Positions 38,740 to 48,109 of a DNA stretch of 64,000 nucleotides are shown here, piece after piece (position 1 is the first letter of the stretch; every line of letters begins with the position of its first letter). Source of the stretch: Clostridia bacterium. GTDB lineage: Bacteria; Bacillota; Clostridia; Christensenellales; CAG-138. The DNA lies in assembly GCA_017416425.1 (NCBI GenBank), contig JAFQCL010000001.1, forward strand, positions 94,778 through 158,777, given 5' to 3'. A program made the position numbers and the translations under genes. The notes below the pieces were generated by a model. The model saw only the letters and a program-made list of their open reading frames with translations, did not search any database and was not told the DNA's origin.

Positions 38740-39359
38740 TGGAAATCAGACGCATGAAACTGAGTGACCTGCGCCCGGCAGATTATAACCCCCGCGTAGA
38801 GCTCAAGCCGGGCGAACCTGAATACGAGGCATTGAAAGTCAGCGTTGAGACCGACGGCACAGTGCTCCCGATTATTTGGAACGAGACGACTGGCAGAATC
38901 GTCGGCGGGCACCAAAGGCTGCGCCTGCTGACAGACATGGGCGTCGAGGAGACCGACGTGAGCGTGGTACGATTCGACGAGACCAAAGAGAAGCAGGCCA
39001 ACGTCGCGCTGAACCGCATCGAGGGCGATTGGGACGAAGAAAAGCTCCACGACCTCTTTGCAGAGCTCGACACTGATGAGATTTTTTCCACAGGCTTTAC
39101 CGAGGCGGAACTGCACAGCATCTACCCGGAGGGCGACGAGGAAGACACAGACGATATTTACGGCGACACGGACGATGAGCAGAGCGAGGACGATGATTCG
39201 GAGGAAAGCGCAACCGTCGAAGCGGAGTTCACCGTCTTTTTATCTTTCCCGTTGAAAAAGGCGGCGGAGGAATGGCTCAAGAGCGAGGGCATCGAACAGG
39301 ATTTCAGCGCAGGCCGGAACCTGATTATCAGAATGGAGGGACAGCGGTATGGAGATTAA
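38739..39359 (+). CDS. ParB/Sulfiredoxin-like domain protein, copy 1
   Basis: The start overlaps the glycosyltransferase stop (TAATG). The 206-residue protein has a ParB-type N-terminus (about 1-110): DLRPADYNPRVELKPGEPEY, TGRIVGGHQRLRLLTDMG with the GGHQR motif, then KQANVALNRIEGDW. An acidic region (about 128-160) and a C-terminal domain (FTVFLSFPLKKAAEEWLKSE) follow. ParB-fold proteins in such phages are thought to act as NTP-dependent or nuclease components of modification or packaging. It is a paralogue of the next gene. Confidence 0.82.
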   Translation: MEIRRMKLSDLRPADYNPRVELKPGEPEYEALKVSVETDGTVLPIIWNETTGRIVGGHQRLRLLTDMGVEETDVSVVRFDETKEKQANVALNRIEGDWDEEKLHDLFAELDTDEIFSTGFTEAELHSIYPEGDEEDTDDIYGDTDDEQSEDDDSEESATVEAEFTVFLSFPLKKAAEEWLKSEGIEQDFSAGRNLIIRMEGQRYGD

Positions 39360-39966
39360 AGTCATTCGATTTGTCGATATTGTCCCCGACGACTACAACC
39401 CCCGCAAGGCACTCACGAAGAACGATGTTGAGTTTGAGCGCATTAAAAACAGCCTGACGGAGTTCGGCTACATCGAGCCGATTGTCTATAACAGCAGAAC
39501 GGGACACATTGTCGGTGGTCACCAGCGCGTGACCGTGATGCAGCACCTCGGCATGAGCGAGGCGGAGATGAGCGTCGTCGACATGACGGAACGCGAGGAG
39601 AAGCTGCTCAACCTCCGGCTGAATAAAATCAAAGGTCGTTGGGACTACGACAAGCTGGAAGAACTGCTCAGCGGCTTCACGATGGAGGAAGCGTTACTCA
39701 CCGGCTTCGGCAGCGAGGAGCTTGCCGTGATGCTGGCAAAGGGCGACGACTTCAACGAATACATGGAGCAGTGCGACGACAGCTACGACGATGAGGACGA
39801 AGACAGCGAGGATTACGACGACGATGATTTCGACGGCGCAAGCTGGGTAGTCACGTTGAAGTTCGAGAGCTACGCAGACGCGAACGAATGGTGCGAGGCG
39901 CACGGACACGCCGGAGCCGCCAAAGAGGGCAAAGGAACGACAGTAATCCGCATGGAATCGAGGTGA
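39349..39966 (+). CDS. ParB/Sulfiredoxin-like domain protein, copy 2
   Basis: The 205-residue protein overlaps copy 1 by 11 bases and has the same plan: DIVPDDYNPRKALTKNDVEF, TGHIVGGHQRVTVMQHLG, LNLRLNKIKGRWDYDKLEEL, an Asp/Glu-rich stretch (about 137-164) and a C-terminal domain ending KFESYADANEWCEAHGHAGA. The two copies are clearly diverged, so they probably form a heteromer or have different partners. No classic active site beyond the GGHQR loop is seen. Confidence 0.82.
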   Translation: MEIKVIRFVDIVPDDYNPRKALTKNDVEFERIKNSLTEFGYIEPIVYNSRTGHIVGGHQRVTVMQHLGMSEAEMSVVDMTEREEKLLNLRLNKIKGRWDYDKLEELLSGFTMEEALLTGFGSEELAVMLAKGDDFNEYMEQCDDSYDDEDEDSEDYDDDDFDGASWVVTLKFESYADANEWCEAHGHAGAAKEGKGTTVIRMESR

Positions 39967-39970
39967 TTCT

Positions 39971-41269
39971 ATGGGAGGGCTCAAGAAGAATTACTCAAGC
40001 CCGCGATGGAGCATGGAAATCCCCGACTGTTCGATGCCGATGAGCATGGACACGTACAGCCGGTGCTCCTATAACTGCCTGTATTGCTTCTCCTACTTCC
40101 AAAAGAGCCACACGGTCAAGGGCTACACGGAGGGGCTTGTGCGCAGCGTGAACCCGGACAAGGTAATCAACCTTTTCGAGCAGGCGCGGAAGAACAACAT
40201 CGACGGCGTGACGCAGACCGAAAGACAGTTCTTCCCCTACGTGCAAAGCGGACGCATCATGCAGTGGGGCGGGCTCGCGGATGAGTTCGACGAGTACGAG
40301 CGGAGACACGGCGTAACGCTGGAACTGCTGAGGTACTTCGACAAAATCGACTACCCGCTGTCATTCAGCACGAAAGCCGCATGGTGGACGGAGGACAGCC
40401 GGTACATGGAACTGTTTGCCCGGCACACCCACAACTGGCACGTGAAAATCAGCATCATCACCGCGAACGAAGAAAAAGCCCGCCGGATTGAAAAAGGCGT
40501 GCCCCCCCCGGCGGAGAGACTTGAGGCAATCCGACGCCTCGCCGCGCAGGGACAGCACGTTACGCTGCGCCTGCGACCGTACATCATCGGTGTTTCGGAG
40601 GACTTCGGGACACTGATACCGGCAGCAGCGAAAGCCGGAGCCGACAGCATGACGACAGAGTTCTTCTGCATGGAAGCGCGTGCGGACGAACGCCTGAAAG
40701 CCCGGTACGCAGGCATGAGCCAAGTAGTCGGATATGACATCCACAAGTTCTACATGGCGAACAGCAAGCAGCAGGGCTACAAGAGGCTGAACAGAGACAT
40801 CAAAGCACCTATCATCCATCAGATGCGAGACATCGCCCATAAATGCGGGATGCGCTTCCACGTGAGCGACGCATTTTGCCGGGAATGCAACGACGCGTGT
40901 AACTGCTGCGGCGTACCTCCCGAATGGGGCGTGAGCCAAACAGGAAACATCGGAAACGCCATCATCCTTGCGAGGGAGAACGGACAGGTCAAGTTCAGCG
41001 ACATCGCGGAGCCAATCGAGCAGCTTTTCGACTTCCCGTGGGTAGCCGCAAGCGGATTCAATACCGGCAGCAACAGAGCCCGCGCCCTGTTATACGATAC
41101 CACGATGGCTCAGTGGCTTCGCCGGAATTGGAATAACCTGAAAGCGGGCACGTCCCCTGCGAGGGGTTACGGCGGAATACTCCAGCCCGCAGGGAAAGAC
41201 AAACACGGCGATGTTATTTACCGATACGGATTAAAAAAGCGAGGGGAGGAAGATGTCGAAATGGGATAA
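39971..41269 (+). CDS. Radical SAM enzyme
   Basis: The 432-residue protein has the radical SAM cluster motif C32-x3-C36-x2-C39 (RCSYNCLYCFSYFQK) and a TIM-barrel-like middle (RLRPYIIGVSEDFGTLIPAA). A second Cys cluster (C303, C306, C310, C312, C313 in FCRECNDACNCCGVPPEWG) may bind an auxiliary Fe-S centre. The sequence resembles the SPL-like radical SAM group. It uses AdoMet to generate a 5'-deoxyadenosyl radical. Position after a glycosyltransferase and two ParB proteins, immediately before terminase, suggests DNA-base chemistry before packaging. Substrate unknown. Confidence 0.87.
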   Translation: MGGLKKNYSSPRWSMEIPDCSMPMSMDTYSRCSYNCLYCFSYFQKSHTVKGYTEGLVRSVNPDKVINLFEQARKNNIDGVTQTERQFFPYVQSGRIMQWGGLADEFDEYERRHGVTLELLRYFDKIDYPLSFSTKAAWWTEDSRYMELFARHTHNWHVKISIITANEEKARRIEKGVPPPAERLEAIRRLAAQGQHVTLRLRPYIIGVSEDFGTLIPAAAKAGADSMTTEFFCMEARADERLKARYAGMSQVVGYDIHKFYMANSKQQGYKRLNRDIKAPIIHQMRDIAHKCGMRFHVSDAFCRECNDACNCCGVPPEWGVSQTGNIGNAIILARENGQVKFSDIAEPIEQLFDFPWVAASGFNTGSNRARALLYDTTMAQWLRRNWNNLKAGTSPARGYGGILQPAGKDKHGDVIYRYGLKKRGEEDVEMG

Positions 41270-41768
41270 CGGCGTGAGAGCTTGGGAGCGTCAACAGGGC
41301 GAAAGCGAAAAGGCATACGAAGCATTTGCCATTTACCGCGATATGGGGCCGGAACGGAGCCTCAGAGCGGTTACAGGGCAGTTAAGCAAAAGTTTAACGC
41401 TAATTGCTCGATGGAGCAGTAAATGGGACTGGCCCGAAAGAGTGCGCCAGTACGACAATTCCCTCGAACAAGAGGCGTACAAAAAAGCCGTCAAGAGCAT
41501 GACGGAGATGCAGACCCGCCACATCAAGACAGCGGTGCTTATGCAGAAAAAAGCAGTCGAAGCCCTCGACAAACTCAACATCGCGGAACTATCCCCAAAA
41601 GACATCATCAGCCTGATAAAAGGCGGCTCAACGTTGGAAAGAGAGACACGCGGCAGCGACCCCATAATTGAATCGCGCCGGAAGCAAGAAGCCGTACAGG
41701 GCGCGAGCGGGCTTGCAGATGCCATTATGGAAGCGTGGTCTAAACGGAAAGAGGGTGAGAACGATTAA
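41253..41768 (+). CDS. terS: Terminase small subunit
   Basis: The 171-residue protein overlaps the radical SAM gene by 17 bases. An N-terminal HTH-like region (AFAIYRDMGPERSLRAVTGQ, then SLTLIARWSSKWDWPERVRQ) is typical of small terminases that recognise the pac or cos site. A helical oligomerisation part follows. It directly precedes the large subunit. Confidence 0.82.
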   Translation: MSKWDNGVRAWERQQGESEKAYEAFAIYRDMGPERSLRAVTGQLSKSLTLIARWSSKWDWPERVRQYDNSLEQEAYKKAVKSMTEMQTRHIKTAVLMQKKAVEALDKLNIAELSPKDIISLIKGGSTLERETRGSDPIIESRRKQEAVQGASGLADAIMEAWSKRKEGEND

Positions 41769-43155
41769 CGCAGAGGCAATCAGATACTATGCGCACAGGC
41801 CGGTGGAGTTCATTGAGGACATCATAGGGGCACAGCCGGACGCAGACCAATCCGCGATATTGCGGAGCATCGTCAATAATCAAATGACGAGCGTACGAAG
41901 CGGACACGGCGTAGGAAAGAGCGCGGTAGAGGCTTGGGCGGTAATTTGGTTTATGCTCACAAGACCTTTTCCGAAGATACCTTGCACTGCGCCTACGGCT
42001 CATCAGCTCTACGACATCCTGTGGGCTGAGATAAACAAGTGGCGGAGAAATAACCCGCTGTTGGAAAAAGAGCTTGTATGGACGCATGAAAAGCTGTACC
42101 TCAAGGGCTACCCGGAGGAGTGGTTTGCGGTAGCGCGAACTGCGACGAAGCCGGATGCCCTGCAAGGCTTCCACGCGGAGCACGTTCTATACATTATCGA
42201 CGAGGCCAGCGGCGTAGACGACAAGATATTCGAGCCTGTGCTCGGCTCGTTGTCTACGCCCGGCGCGAGGCTGCTCATGTGCGGTAACCCCACACAGTTG
42301 AGCGGCTTCTTTTATGACAGCCACAACAAAAACAGAGGCAGCTACAGCGCGTTCCATCTCGACGGGCGAAAGAGCCCGCGCGTGTCTCAGGAGTACGTTG
42401 ATACCATCATCAATATGTACGGAGAGGACAGCGATATGTTCCGCGTGCGCGTCGCCGGAGACTTCCCGCTGCAAGAGGATGAGGTCTTTATCCCGCTTTC
42501 TCTCGTCGAAAACTCCATTATGACGGAATATTCTCCCCGAAAAAACCCGAATACGGTACATATCGGTGCGGATATTGCGCGTTTCGGCAACGACAAGACC
42601 ATCATCGGCTACAAGGTCGACGAAAAGGTTGAGTTCTACCGAAAGCGGCGCGGGCAGGACACGATGAAGACGGCAGACGACATCATCGCCTGCGGCGAAA
42701 TGCTGATGAAGAAATACAGCATCCGCGACCAAATCCCTGTCAAGGTGGACGATGGAGGCGTGGGCGGCGGCGTAATCGACAGACTCAGGCAGATTAAACG
42801 CAATCAGCCGGAGCGGTTTTGGTGGCTCGACATCATCCCCGTCAAGTTTGGGCAGAGGATTCAGCACAAACACTACTACGACAGCACCACGTACATGATG
42901 AGCATTGTCAAAAAGCTGCTGTCCACCTACGACGAAGACGACGGTACGAAGAAGCCCTGCGAGCTTATTCTGCCGGACGACAACGACCTCGTAGCGCAGT
43001 TGAGCACCCGGCGATACGCCATGACAGAAACAAGCAAGATACGGATAGAGAGCAAAAAGGATTTCAAAAAGCGGGGTCAAGTCTCGCCGGACGAAGCCGA
43101 CTGTCTGCTCTTATTGTGCTTGCCCACGAAAACAAAGCGGAAAGGAGATGGATAA
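41755..43155 (+). CDS. terL: Terminase large subunit
   Basis: I place the start at GTG 41755 (after GGAAAGAG), giving 466 residues; the open frame reaches further upstream within terS. The ATPase has Walker A SGHGVGKS (49-56) and Walker B VLYIIDEASG (about 143-152) with its catalytic glutamate. The nuclease half starts near 265 with HIGADIARFGNDKTII and carries later acidic residues (VKVDDGGVGGGVIDRL; SPDEADCLLL). It cuts and pumps phage DNA into the prohead. Confidence 0.93.
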   Translation: MRTINAEAIRYYAHRPVEFIEDIIGAQPDADQSAILRSIVNNQMTSVRSGHGVGKSAVEAWAVIWFMLTRPFPKIPCTAPTAHQLYDILWAEINKWRRNNPLLEKELVWTHEKLYLKGYPEEWFAVARTATKPDALQGFHAEHVLYIIDEASGVDDKIFEPVLGSLSTPGARLLMCGNPTQLSGFFYDSHNKNRGSYSAFHLDGRKSPRVSQEYVDTIINMYGEDSDMFRVRVAGDFPLQEDEVFIPLSLVENSIMTEYSPRKNPNTVHIGADIARFGNDKTIIGYKVDEKVEFYRKRRGQDTMKTADDIIACGEMLMKKYSIRDQIPVKVDDGGVGGGVIDRLRQIKRNQPERFWWLDIIPVKFGQRIQHKHYYDSTTYMMSIVKKLLSTYDEDDGTKKPCELILPDDNDLVAQLSTRRYAMTETSKIRIESKKDFKKRGQVSPDEADCLLLLCLPTKTKRKGDG

Positions 43156-43158
43156 TCC

Positions 43159-44739
43159 GTGAGCGATGAAGCAAAGCGCAGCCCGCAACCGATGGGCGTG
43201 CGCGTTATCAAGGCTTACCAGCAGTCTCAAGATGAAAAGGTGGAAAAAGCCCTTGCGACCACTCAGGTCACGAAAGAGGATGTGACGAACGCAGGCGACT
43301 GGATAACTCCACCGCTCGACCTGCGCGGCCTCAAGCAGATGGTTACGCAATCGACCATTTTACCGCAGTGTACAAGAGCGTACAGAAACAACATCTCTGG
43401 ATTTGGCATCGGTGTCCGATACAAAGACGACACGGAAGAAACGCCGGAGATGGCAGCAGAGTTCTCCCGAATGGAGGAGCTTATCGAGCTTTTGAACCTC
43501 GACGGCGATACGAAAGAGGTTTTCGAGGACATCATCGAAGCCCGCGAGACCTACGGCATCGCCTATCTTGAGGTAATCCGAAACATCGGCGGAGAGGTCT
43601 CTCAGATCGAGTTCGTGAGAGACACCCCATCCATCACCATGACGCGCCCGCTGGAACCTTATCAGACGGCGCATTTTTGGTATAAGGGACGTTTTGAGAA
43701 GAGGCAGAAGAAGTACAGGAAGTTCCGTCAGCAACTAAACGGCCATACCGTTTATTTCAAGGAGTTCGGCGACAAGCGCATCATGGACAAACGAGACGGA
43801 CAGTACGTCGAACAGCTTGACATTGAACATCAGGCGAACGAGCTTATCGACTTTCCCATAGGAACGGAGCCCTATGGCGAGGTCAGATGGATAGGTCAGG
43901 TATTGAGTGCGGACGGGGCTCGTAAAGCGGAGTTCTTGAACAATAACTATTTCAACAACGGCAGACATACGCCGCTGATGATTATGATTAAGGGTGGCAC
44001 GCTGACGGAGGAGAGCTTCGAGAAGCTGCAGCACTACATGAACGATATCAAGGGCGCAGCCGGCCAGCACGCTTTTATTATCCTCGAAACGGAGAGCACT
44101 GACAATACGCTCGACTTTGAAGTTACCAGTAAGCCGGAAATCGAGGTCAAAGACCTTGCCTCCATTTTGCAGACCGATGAGCTGTTTCAGGCATACCTTG
44201 ACAACTCCCGCAGGAAGATGCAAAGCGCATTCCTTCTTCCAGATCTCTACGTCGGCTACACGACCGATTTCAATAGAGCAACTGCGCAGACCGCGATGGA
44301 GGTCACCGAAAAACAGGTATTCCAGCCGGAACGAAAGAGCCTTGCGTGGATCATCAACAATAAGCTGTTCAATGAGTTTGGCTTCCAGCACACGGAAGCC
44401 TATTTCCTTGAGCCGGACATCAGCAACACAGACGATCTTGTGAAGATACTCACCATTTGCAATGCTGCTGGTGGTTTCACGCCGAACAAGGCAAAGCAAC
44501 TCGCACTGGAAGCCATTGGTGAGGTCTCTGAGAACTACCCAGAGGAATGGGGAGACATACCGCTCGCCTACTTGAACAGGGCGCAGAGTGCAACGGATGC
44601 GCTGTCAGGCTTCCTCGCGATGGCATCGGGCATGAACAACGCCATCGCAAAGGCGCAGCACAACAACGACGACGACATCGTTCCCGTGCTGAAAGAAATC
44701 AGAAGACTCCTCAAGCGCATGGAACGCGGAGAGGAGTGA
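43159..44739 (+). CDS. Phage portal protein (PBSX/Xkd type)
   Basis: A GTG start at 43159; 526 residues. Features of PBSX-like portals: DWITPPLDLRGLKQMVTQST, YRNNISGFGIGVRYKD, then the stem/crown region GEVRWIGQVLSADGARKAEF and a wing region QMQSAFLLPDLYVGYTTDFN-like segment (KMQSAFLLPDLYVGYTTDF). It forms the dodecameric DNA channel between head and tail. Immediately downstream of terL. Confidence 0.9.
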   Translation: MSDEAKRSPQPMGVRVIKAYQQSQDEKVEKALATTQVTKEDVTNAGDWITPPLDLRGLKQMVTQSTILPQCTRAYRNNISGFGIGVRYKDDTEETPEMAAEFSRMEELIELLNLDGDTKEVFEDIIEARETYGIAYLEVIRNIGGEVSQIEFVRDTPSITMTRPLEPYQTAHFWYKGRFEKRQKKYRKFRQQLNGHTVYFKEFGDKRIMDKRDGQYVEQLDIEHQANELIDFPIGTEPYGEVRWIGQVLSADGARKAEFLNNNYFNNGRHTPLMIMIKGGTLTEESFEKLQHYMNDIKGAAGQHAFIILETESTDNTLDFEVTSKPEIEVKDLASILQTDELFQAYLDNSRRKMQSAFLLPDLYVGYTTDFNRATAQTAMEVTEKQVFQPERKSLAWIINNKLFNEFGFQHTEAYFLEPDISNTDDLVKILTICNAAGGFTPNKAKQLALEAIGEVSENYPEEWGDIPLAYLNRAQSATDALSGFLAMASGMNNAIAKAQHNNDDDIVPVLKEIRRLLKRMERGEE

Positions 44740-44743
44740 GCCT

Positions 44744-45703
44744 ATGATGACGTGTGACGCACTGATAAAGGCTATCGACCGTTACATCGAAAAGGCGGAC
44801 GACACGCTCGCCGACGACCTCGACGCAGAGGGCTTCGCGGAGAGCAGGAAGACGCTTAGGACAGCGCAGGAAATCGAAGACGCAGTTGCGGAAGCACTCT
44901 TGGAAGAAACCGACCTGTTTGTGGAGTATGCGAACAAGGCAATCGACCTTGAGGAGTTCGCTGAAAAGATATGGCCTGGAGTAAAGTTGACGGATGCGCT
45001 CGCAGAGAAGCTGGAGACGGTCTTCTTGGAAATATTCGGAGACTTTATGCTAGACGTGGTCGAGGTCTACATACAGCGGACGGACAAGCAACTCAAGCTC
45101 GAATCCATCAGCAAAAAGACGACTGGATGGATAAAGCAGTGGAGCGCGGAGCTTGGAGAGCTGATGAAGCTCGACAGCCATGCGGAAGTTGAGAGGATAC
45201 TTGCGACCGGCCTTGAGAAGGGCGACGACATTGCTACGTTCACCCGAAACATCCTCGACAGCGGAATCAGAGACGAATATTACCGCGCCCGGCGCGTATC
45301 CATCACGGAGGTTCTGCGGGCGCACAGCGTAGCGCAGCAGGAAGCATTTATGCAAAGCCCAGCAGTCGAAGAAAAGCTGTGGAGGCATACGGGCAAGTAT
45401 AGAAATAAGCCCCGGAAGAACCATGTCGACATGGACGGTCAGGTGGTGCCAAAGGGAGAACCATTCACTCTGCGCGGCGCAGACGGAAGCACCTATTACC
45501 CGATGTACCCGCGTGACAGCAGGCTCCCGCCGGGTGAAAGTATCAACTGCCATTGCATCGAGGAGCCGGTAGTCAGTGAGCGTGTGCTCGGCCTCCCGCT
45601 CGCGGAACGGCAGCGGCTACAGCAGCAGGCCATCGACAACATGGACGACGAATGGGAGAAAGAGCTCGACGCAGCCAATAGAGCAAAGGCAGGAATTGAA
45701 TAA
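44744..45703 (+). CDS. Phage head morphogenesis protein (SPP1 gp7/Mu gpF-like)
   Basis: The 319-residue protein has a helical N-terminus and a C-terminal Mu-F-like domain: RRVSITEVLRAHSVAQQEAF, then RKNHVDMDGQVVPKGEPFTL, PRDSRLPPGESINCHCIEEP. The conserved C-H-C segment (NCHC, residues about 268-271) is characteristic. Such minor head proteins sit inside the capsid near the portal. Confidence 0.85.
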   Translation: MMTCDALIKAIDRYIEKADDTLADDLDAEGFAESRKTLRTAQEIEDAVAEALLEETDLFVEYANKAIDLEEFAEKIWPGVKLTDALAEKLETVFLEIFGDFMLDVVEVYIQRTDKQLKLESISKKTTGWIKQWSAELGELMKLDSHAEVERILATGLEKGDDIATFTRNILDSGIRDEYYRARRVSITEVLRAHSVAQQEAFMQSPAVEEKLWRHTGKYRNKPRKNHVDMDGQVVPKGEPFTLRGADGSTYYPMYPRDSRLPPGESINCHCIEEPVVSERVLGLPLAERQRLQQQAIDNMDDEWEKELDAANRAKAGIE

Positions 45704-45777
45704 CACAGGCGTTCCCCGGAGGCGGCTCCGCCGTCCCCTCGGTCAGCATATAAAACGCAGAGAGGAGGTGAAAAGGC

Positions 45778-47148
45778 TTGAAAGTGAACAAGGCATACGA
45801 AATTACAGACGCAAAAATCCAGTTTGTCAGCCTCGTTGATAAGGCAGCGAACCTCAAACGATTCCTTATCACCAAAGCGGCAGACGGACAAGCGACATTT
45901 TCCACATACGGACGAATCGTGCAGAAAGACGCTGAACATCATTTCGTAACCGGCATCGTTTATGAGCCGATGGCGGAGGACGCGCATGGCAATTTTATGA
46001 CCGAGGAAGAAATCACCAAAGCTGCTTACTACTTCGCAAAGAACGGCAGCAAGGTCGATTTGCAGCACTCATTTGAACCCCTACCCGGAGCGGTAGTGGT
46101 CGAAAGCTGGATTGCCAAAGCTGACTTCAAGATAGGCGATGAGCCGGTGCAAAAGGGCACTTGGCTCATGACGGTAGAGCTCGCAGACGCAGGTCTGTGG
46201 GATGCCGTTGAAAAGGGCGAAATAACCGGCTTCTCGATGGGAGGCGTCGGAAACTATAGCGAGGAGGACGTACAGTTGGAAGATGTCAACAAGACCGCGA
46301 CCGGCAGCGAGCCGGAGCAGAGCGAGAAGAAAGGCTTGCTCAAGAAGCTGGCAGAGATGTTCGGCTTCGACGTTGTGGAAAAGGGCGCGATGAGCGAGGA
46401 GTACAATCGCCGCATCCGTTCCAATGCTTTCTGGACTGCGTTCTGCACTTTGCAGGACACCCTCAGTCACTACGACGGGTACACCGGCACGGAGTACCTT
46501 GAGAGCGATGAGGCGAAAATCAAGGAAGCGTTGACGGAGTTCTGCGGCATCGTTGAGAAAATCCTCACCAGCGGCGACCCCATCACAAAGGCTATCGCTA
46601 AGGACGAACCCGTGCTCAAGGTCGGCAAGAAGATGAGCGGCAAAAACCGCGCAACCTTGCAGGGCATCTTCGAGGCTATGGGCGCGTTCTTGGCGGCATT
46701 CGACGACGCGGAGGAAGAAGACCCCGACGGCGACGAAAAGAAGCCCCCTGAACCCCCTGAGGGCGATGAGGGCGATGAGGGCGACGAAGACAAGGACAAA
46801 GACAAGGAGGACAAAGACGTGACTAAGGCAGAAGTCGAAAAGCTGGTACAGGAAACCGTAGCCGCAAGCGTGGCGAAAGCCCTCGGCGTGGAGACCCCTG
46901 ATACCGGCGACGAAAACATCACCGCTGACGCGGTGCAGAAGATGGTCGAGGAGGCCGTCGCAAAGGCACTCGCTCCCAAGCAGCCGGAGGAGGAGCCTGT
47001 TACCGCAGAGAGCATCGCAAAGATGGTCGAGGAAGCGGTGAGTAAGGCTGTTGAGCCCGTGCTCAAGGCACGCGGCGTACCTACCGCCATCAATGACGGC
47101 AGAGACACCAAACCCGTCGAGAAGCATTATCTCCACGGGATTCTTTAA
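45778..47148 (+). CDS. XkdF-like prohead protease/scaffold
   Basis: A TTG start at 45778 lies seven bases after GAGGAGGTG. The 456-residue protein opens with an XkdF-type serine protease domain (about 1-160: KIQFVSLVDKAANLKRFLIT, then HHFVTGIVYEPMAEDAHGNF and VDLQHSFEPLPGAVVVESWI). A long acidic, Pro/Asp/Glu/Lys-rich region (about 300-350) and a C-terminal coiled part with KMVEEAVAKAL-type repeats follow, resembling a scaffold. One polypeptide may both scaffold and mature the prohead. Confidence 0.82.
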   Translation: MKVNKAYEITDAKIQFVSLVDKAANLKRFLITKAADGQATFSTYGRIVQKDAEHHFVTGIVYEPMAEDAHGNFMTEEEITKAAYYFAKNGSKVDLQHSFEPLPGAVVVESWIAKADFKIGDEPVQKGTWLMTVELADAGLWDAVEKGEITGFSMGGVGNYSEEDVQLEDVNKTATGSEPEQSEKKGLLKKLAEMFGFDVVEKGAMSEEYNRRIRSNAFWTAFCTLQDTLSHYDGYTGTEYLESDEAKIKEALTEFCGIVEKILTSGDPITKAIAKDEPVLKVGKKMSGKNRATLQGIFEAMGAFLAAFDDAEEEDPDGDEKKPPEPPEGDEGDEGDEDKDKDKEDKDVTKAEVEKLVQETVAASVAKALGVETPDTGDENITADAVQKMVEEAVAKALAPKQPEEEPVTAESIAKMVEEAVSKAVEPVLKARGVPTAINDGRDTKPVEKHYLHGIL

Positions 47149-47168
47149 TTTCAGAGGAGGATATCGAA

Positions 47169-48095
47169 ATGCCTACTAACATCAGCAACAGACAGGTCGT
47201 GAGCAAGGCGATTACCACCGACACTCTGACCTCCGGCCTGCTCAACCCCGAACAGGCTCGCAAGTTTATTCAGCAGACCTTTGAGGCTACCAACCTCGGC
47301 GGCCTCGTCCGCCATGAGATGCGCGTGGCGAAAACCGGCGAAATCGACAAGATTGGCATCGGTCGCCGCATCGTGAGAAAGAAGACCGAAAACACCGACG
47401 ACGGCTACCGCGCTTCCGTGGAGACCAGCCAGATTGAGTACGCTACCACCGCGATTCGCCTGCCTTGGGAAATCACTGAGGAGACCCTGCGCGAGAATAT
47501 CGAGGGGCAGCACCTTGAGGAAAGCATCACCAACCTCATGACTACTCAGCTTGGCATCGACCTCGAAGACCTGTACCTGAACGGCGACGAAGATACTGCT
47601 GAGGATGCAGAGGACTACGACTTCCTGAAAATCAACGATGGCTGGATTAAGCAGATTAAGAACGGCGGTCACGTGCTGGACGCTTCCGGCGAGACCGAGA
47701 TGAGCCTCGACCTGTTCTATAGCGCCCTGCAGCAGATACCCAACAAGTACAACAACGGCAAGCTGCGCTGGCTGATGAGCCCTCACAGAGCGCAGCAGTG
47801 GGAGCTGTTTTTGCTTAACAAGGTTATCGGCGCAGGCGGCGCAGTGCCCGACAGCATCTACACCGCTCCCGCAAAGATTCCCGCCATCGAGTGCCCTTCC
47901 CTCGGCGATGATGTCATCATCCTGACCGACCCCAAAAACCTTGTCGTAGTCAACACCTATAGCGTGAAGATTCGCAAAACCATCGAGGGCAAAGAGGCCA
48001 TCATGATGGATAAGCGTTTCTACGTGACCCATCTGGACTACGACCCCATCATCGAGGAATTGGACGCTACTGGTATTATCACCGGTCTCGTTTAA
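47169..48095 (+). CDS. Major capsid protein (HK97 fold, XkdG-like)
   Basis: The 308-residue protein follows the protease gene by 20 bases with an AGAGGAGGATATCGAA site. Typical segments: LLNPEQARKFIQQTFEATNL, VETSQIEYATTAIRLPWEIT, FYSALQQIPNKYNNGKLRWL and the C-terminal DDVIILTDPKNLVVVNTYSV. Codon use is very regular, as in highly expressed genes. It forms the icosahedral shell. Confidence 0.92.
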   Translation: MPTNISNRQVVSKAITTDTLTSGLLNPEQARKFIQQTFEATNLGGLVRHEMRVAKTGEIDKIGIGRRIVRKKTENTDDGYRASVETSQIEYATTAIRLPWEITEETLRENIEGQHLEESITNLMTTQLGIDLEDLYLNGDEDTAEDAEDYDFLKINDGWIKQIKNGGHVLDASGETEMSLDLFYSALQQIPNKYNNGKLRWLMSPHRAQQWELFLLNKVIGAGGAVPDSIYTAPAKIPAIECPSLGDDVIILTDPKNLVVVNTYSVKIRKTIEGKEAIMMDKRFYVTHLDYDPIIEELDATGIITGLV

Positions 48096-48109
48096 TCAGG
48101 AGGCAAATT

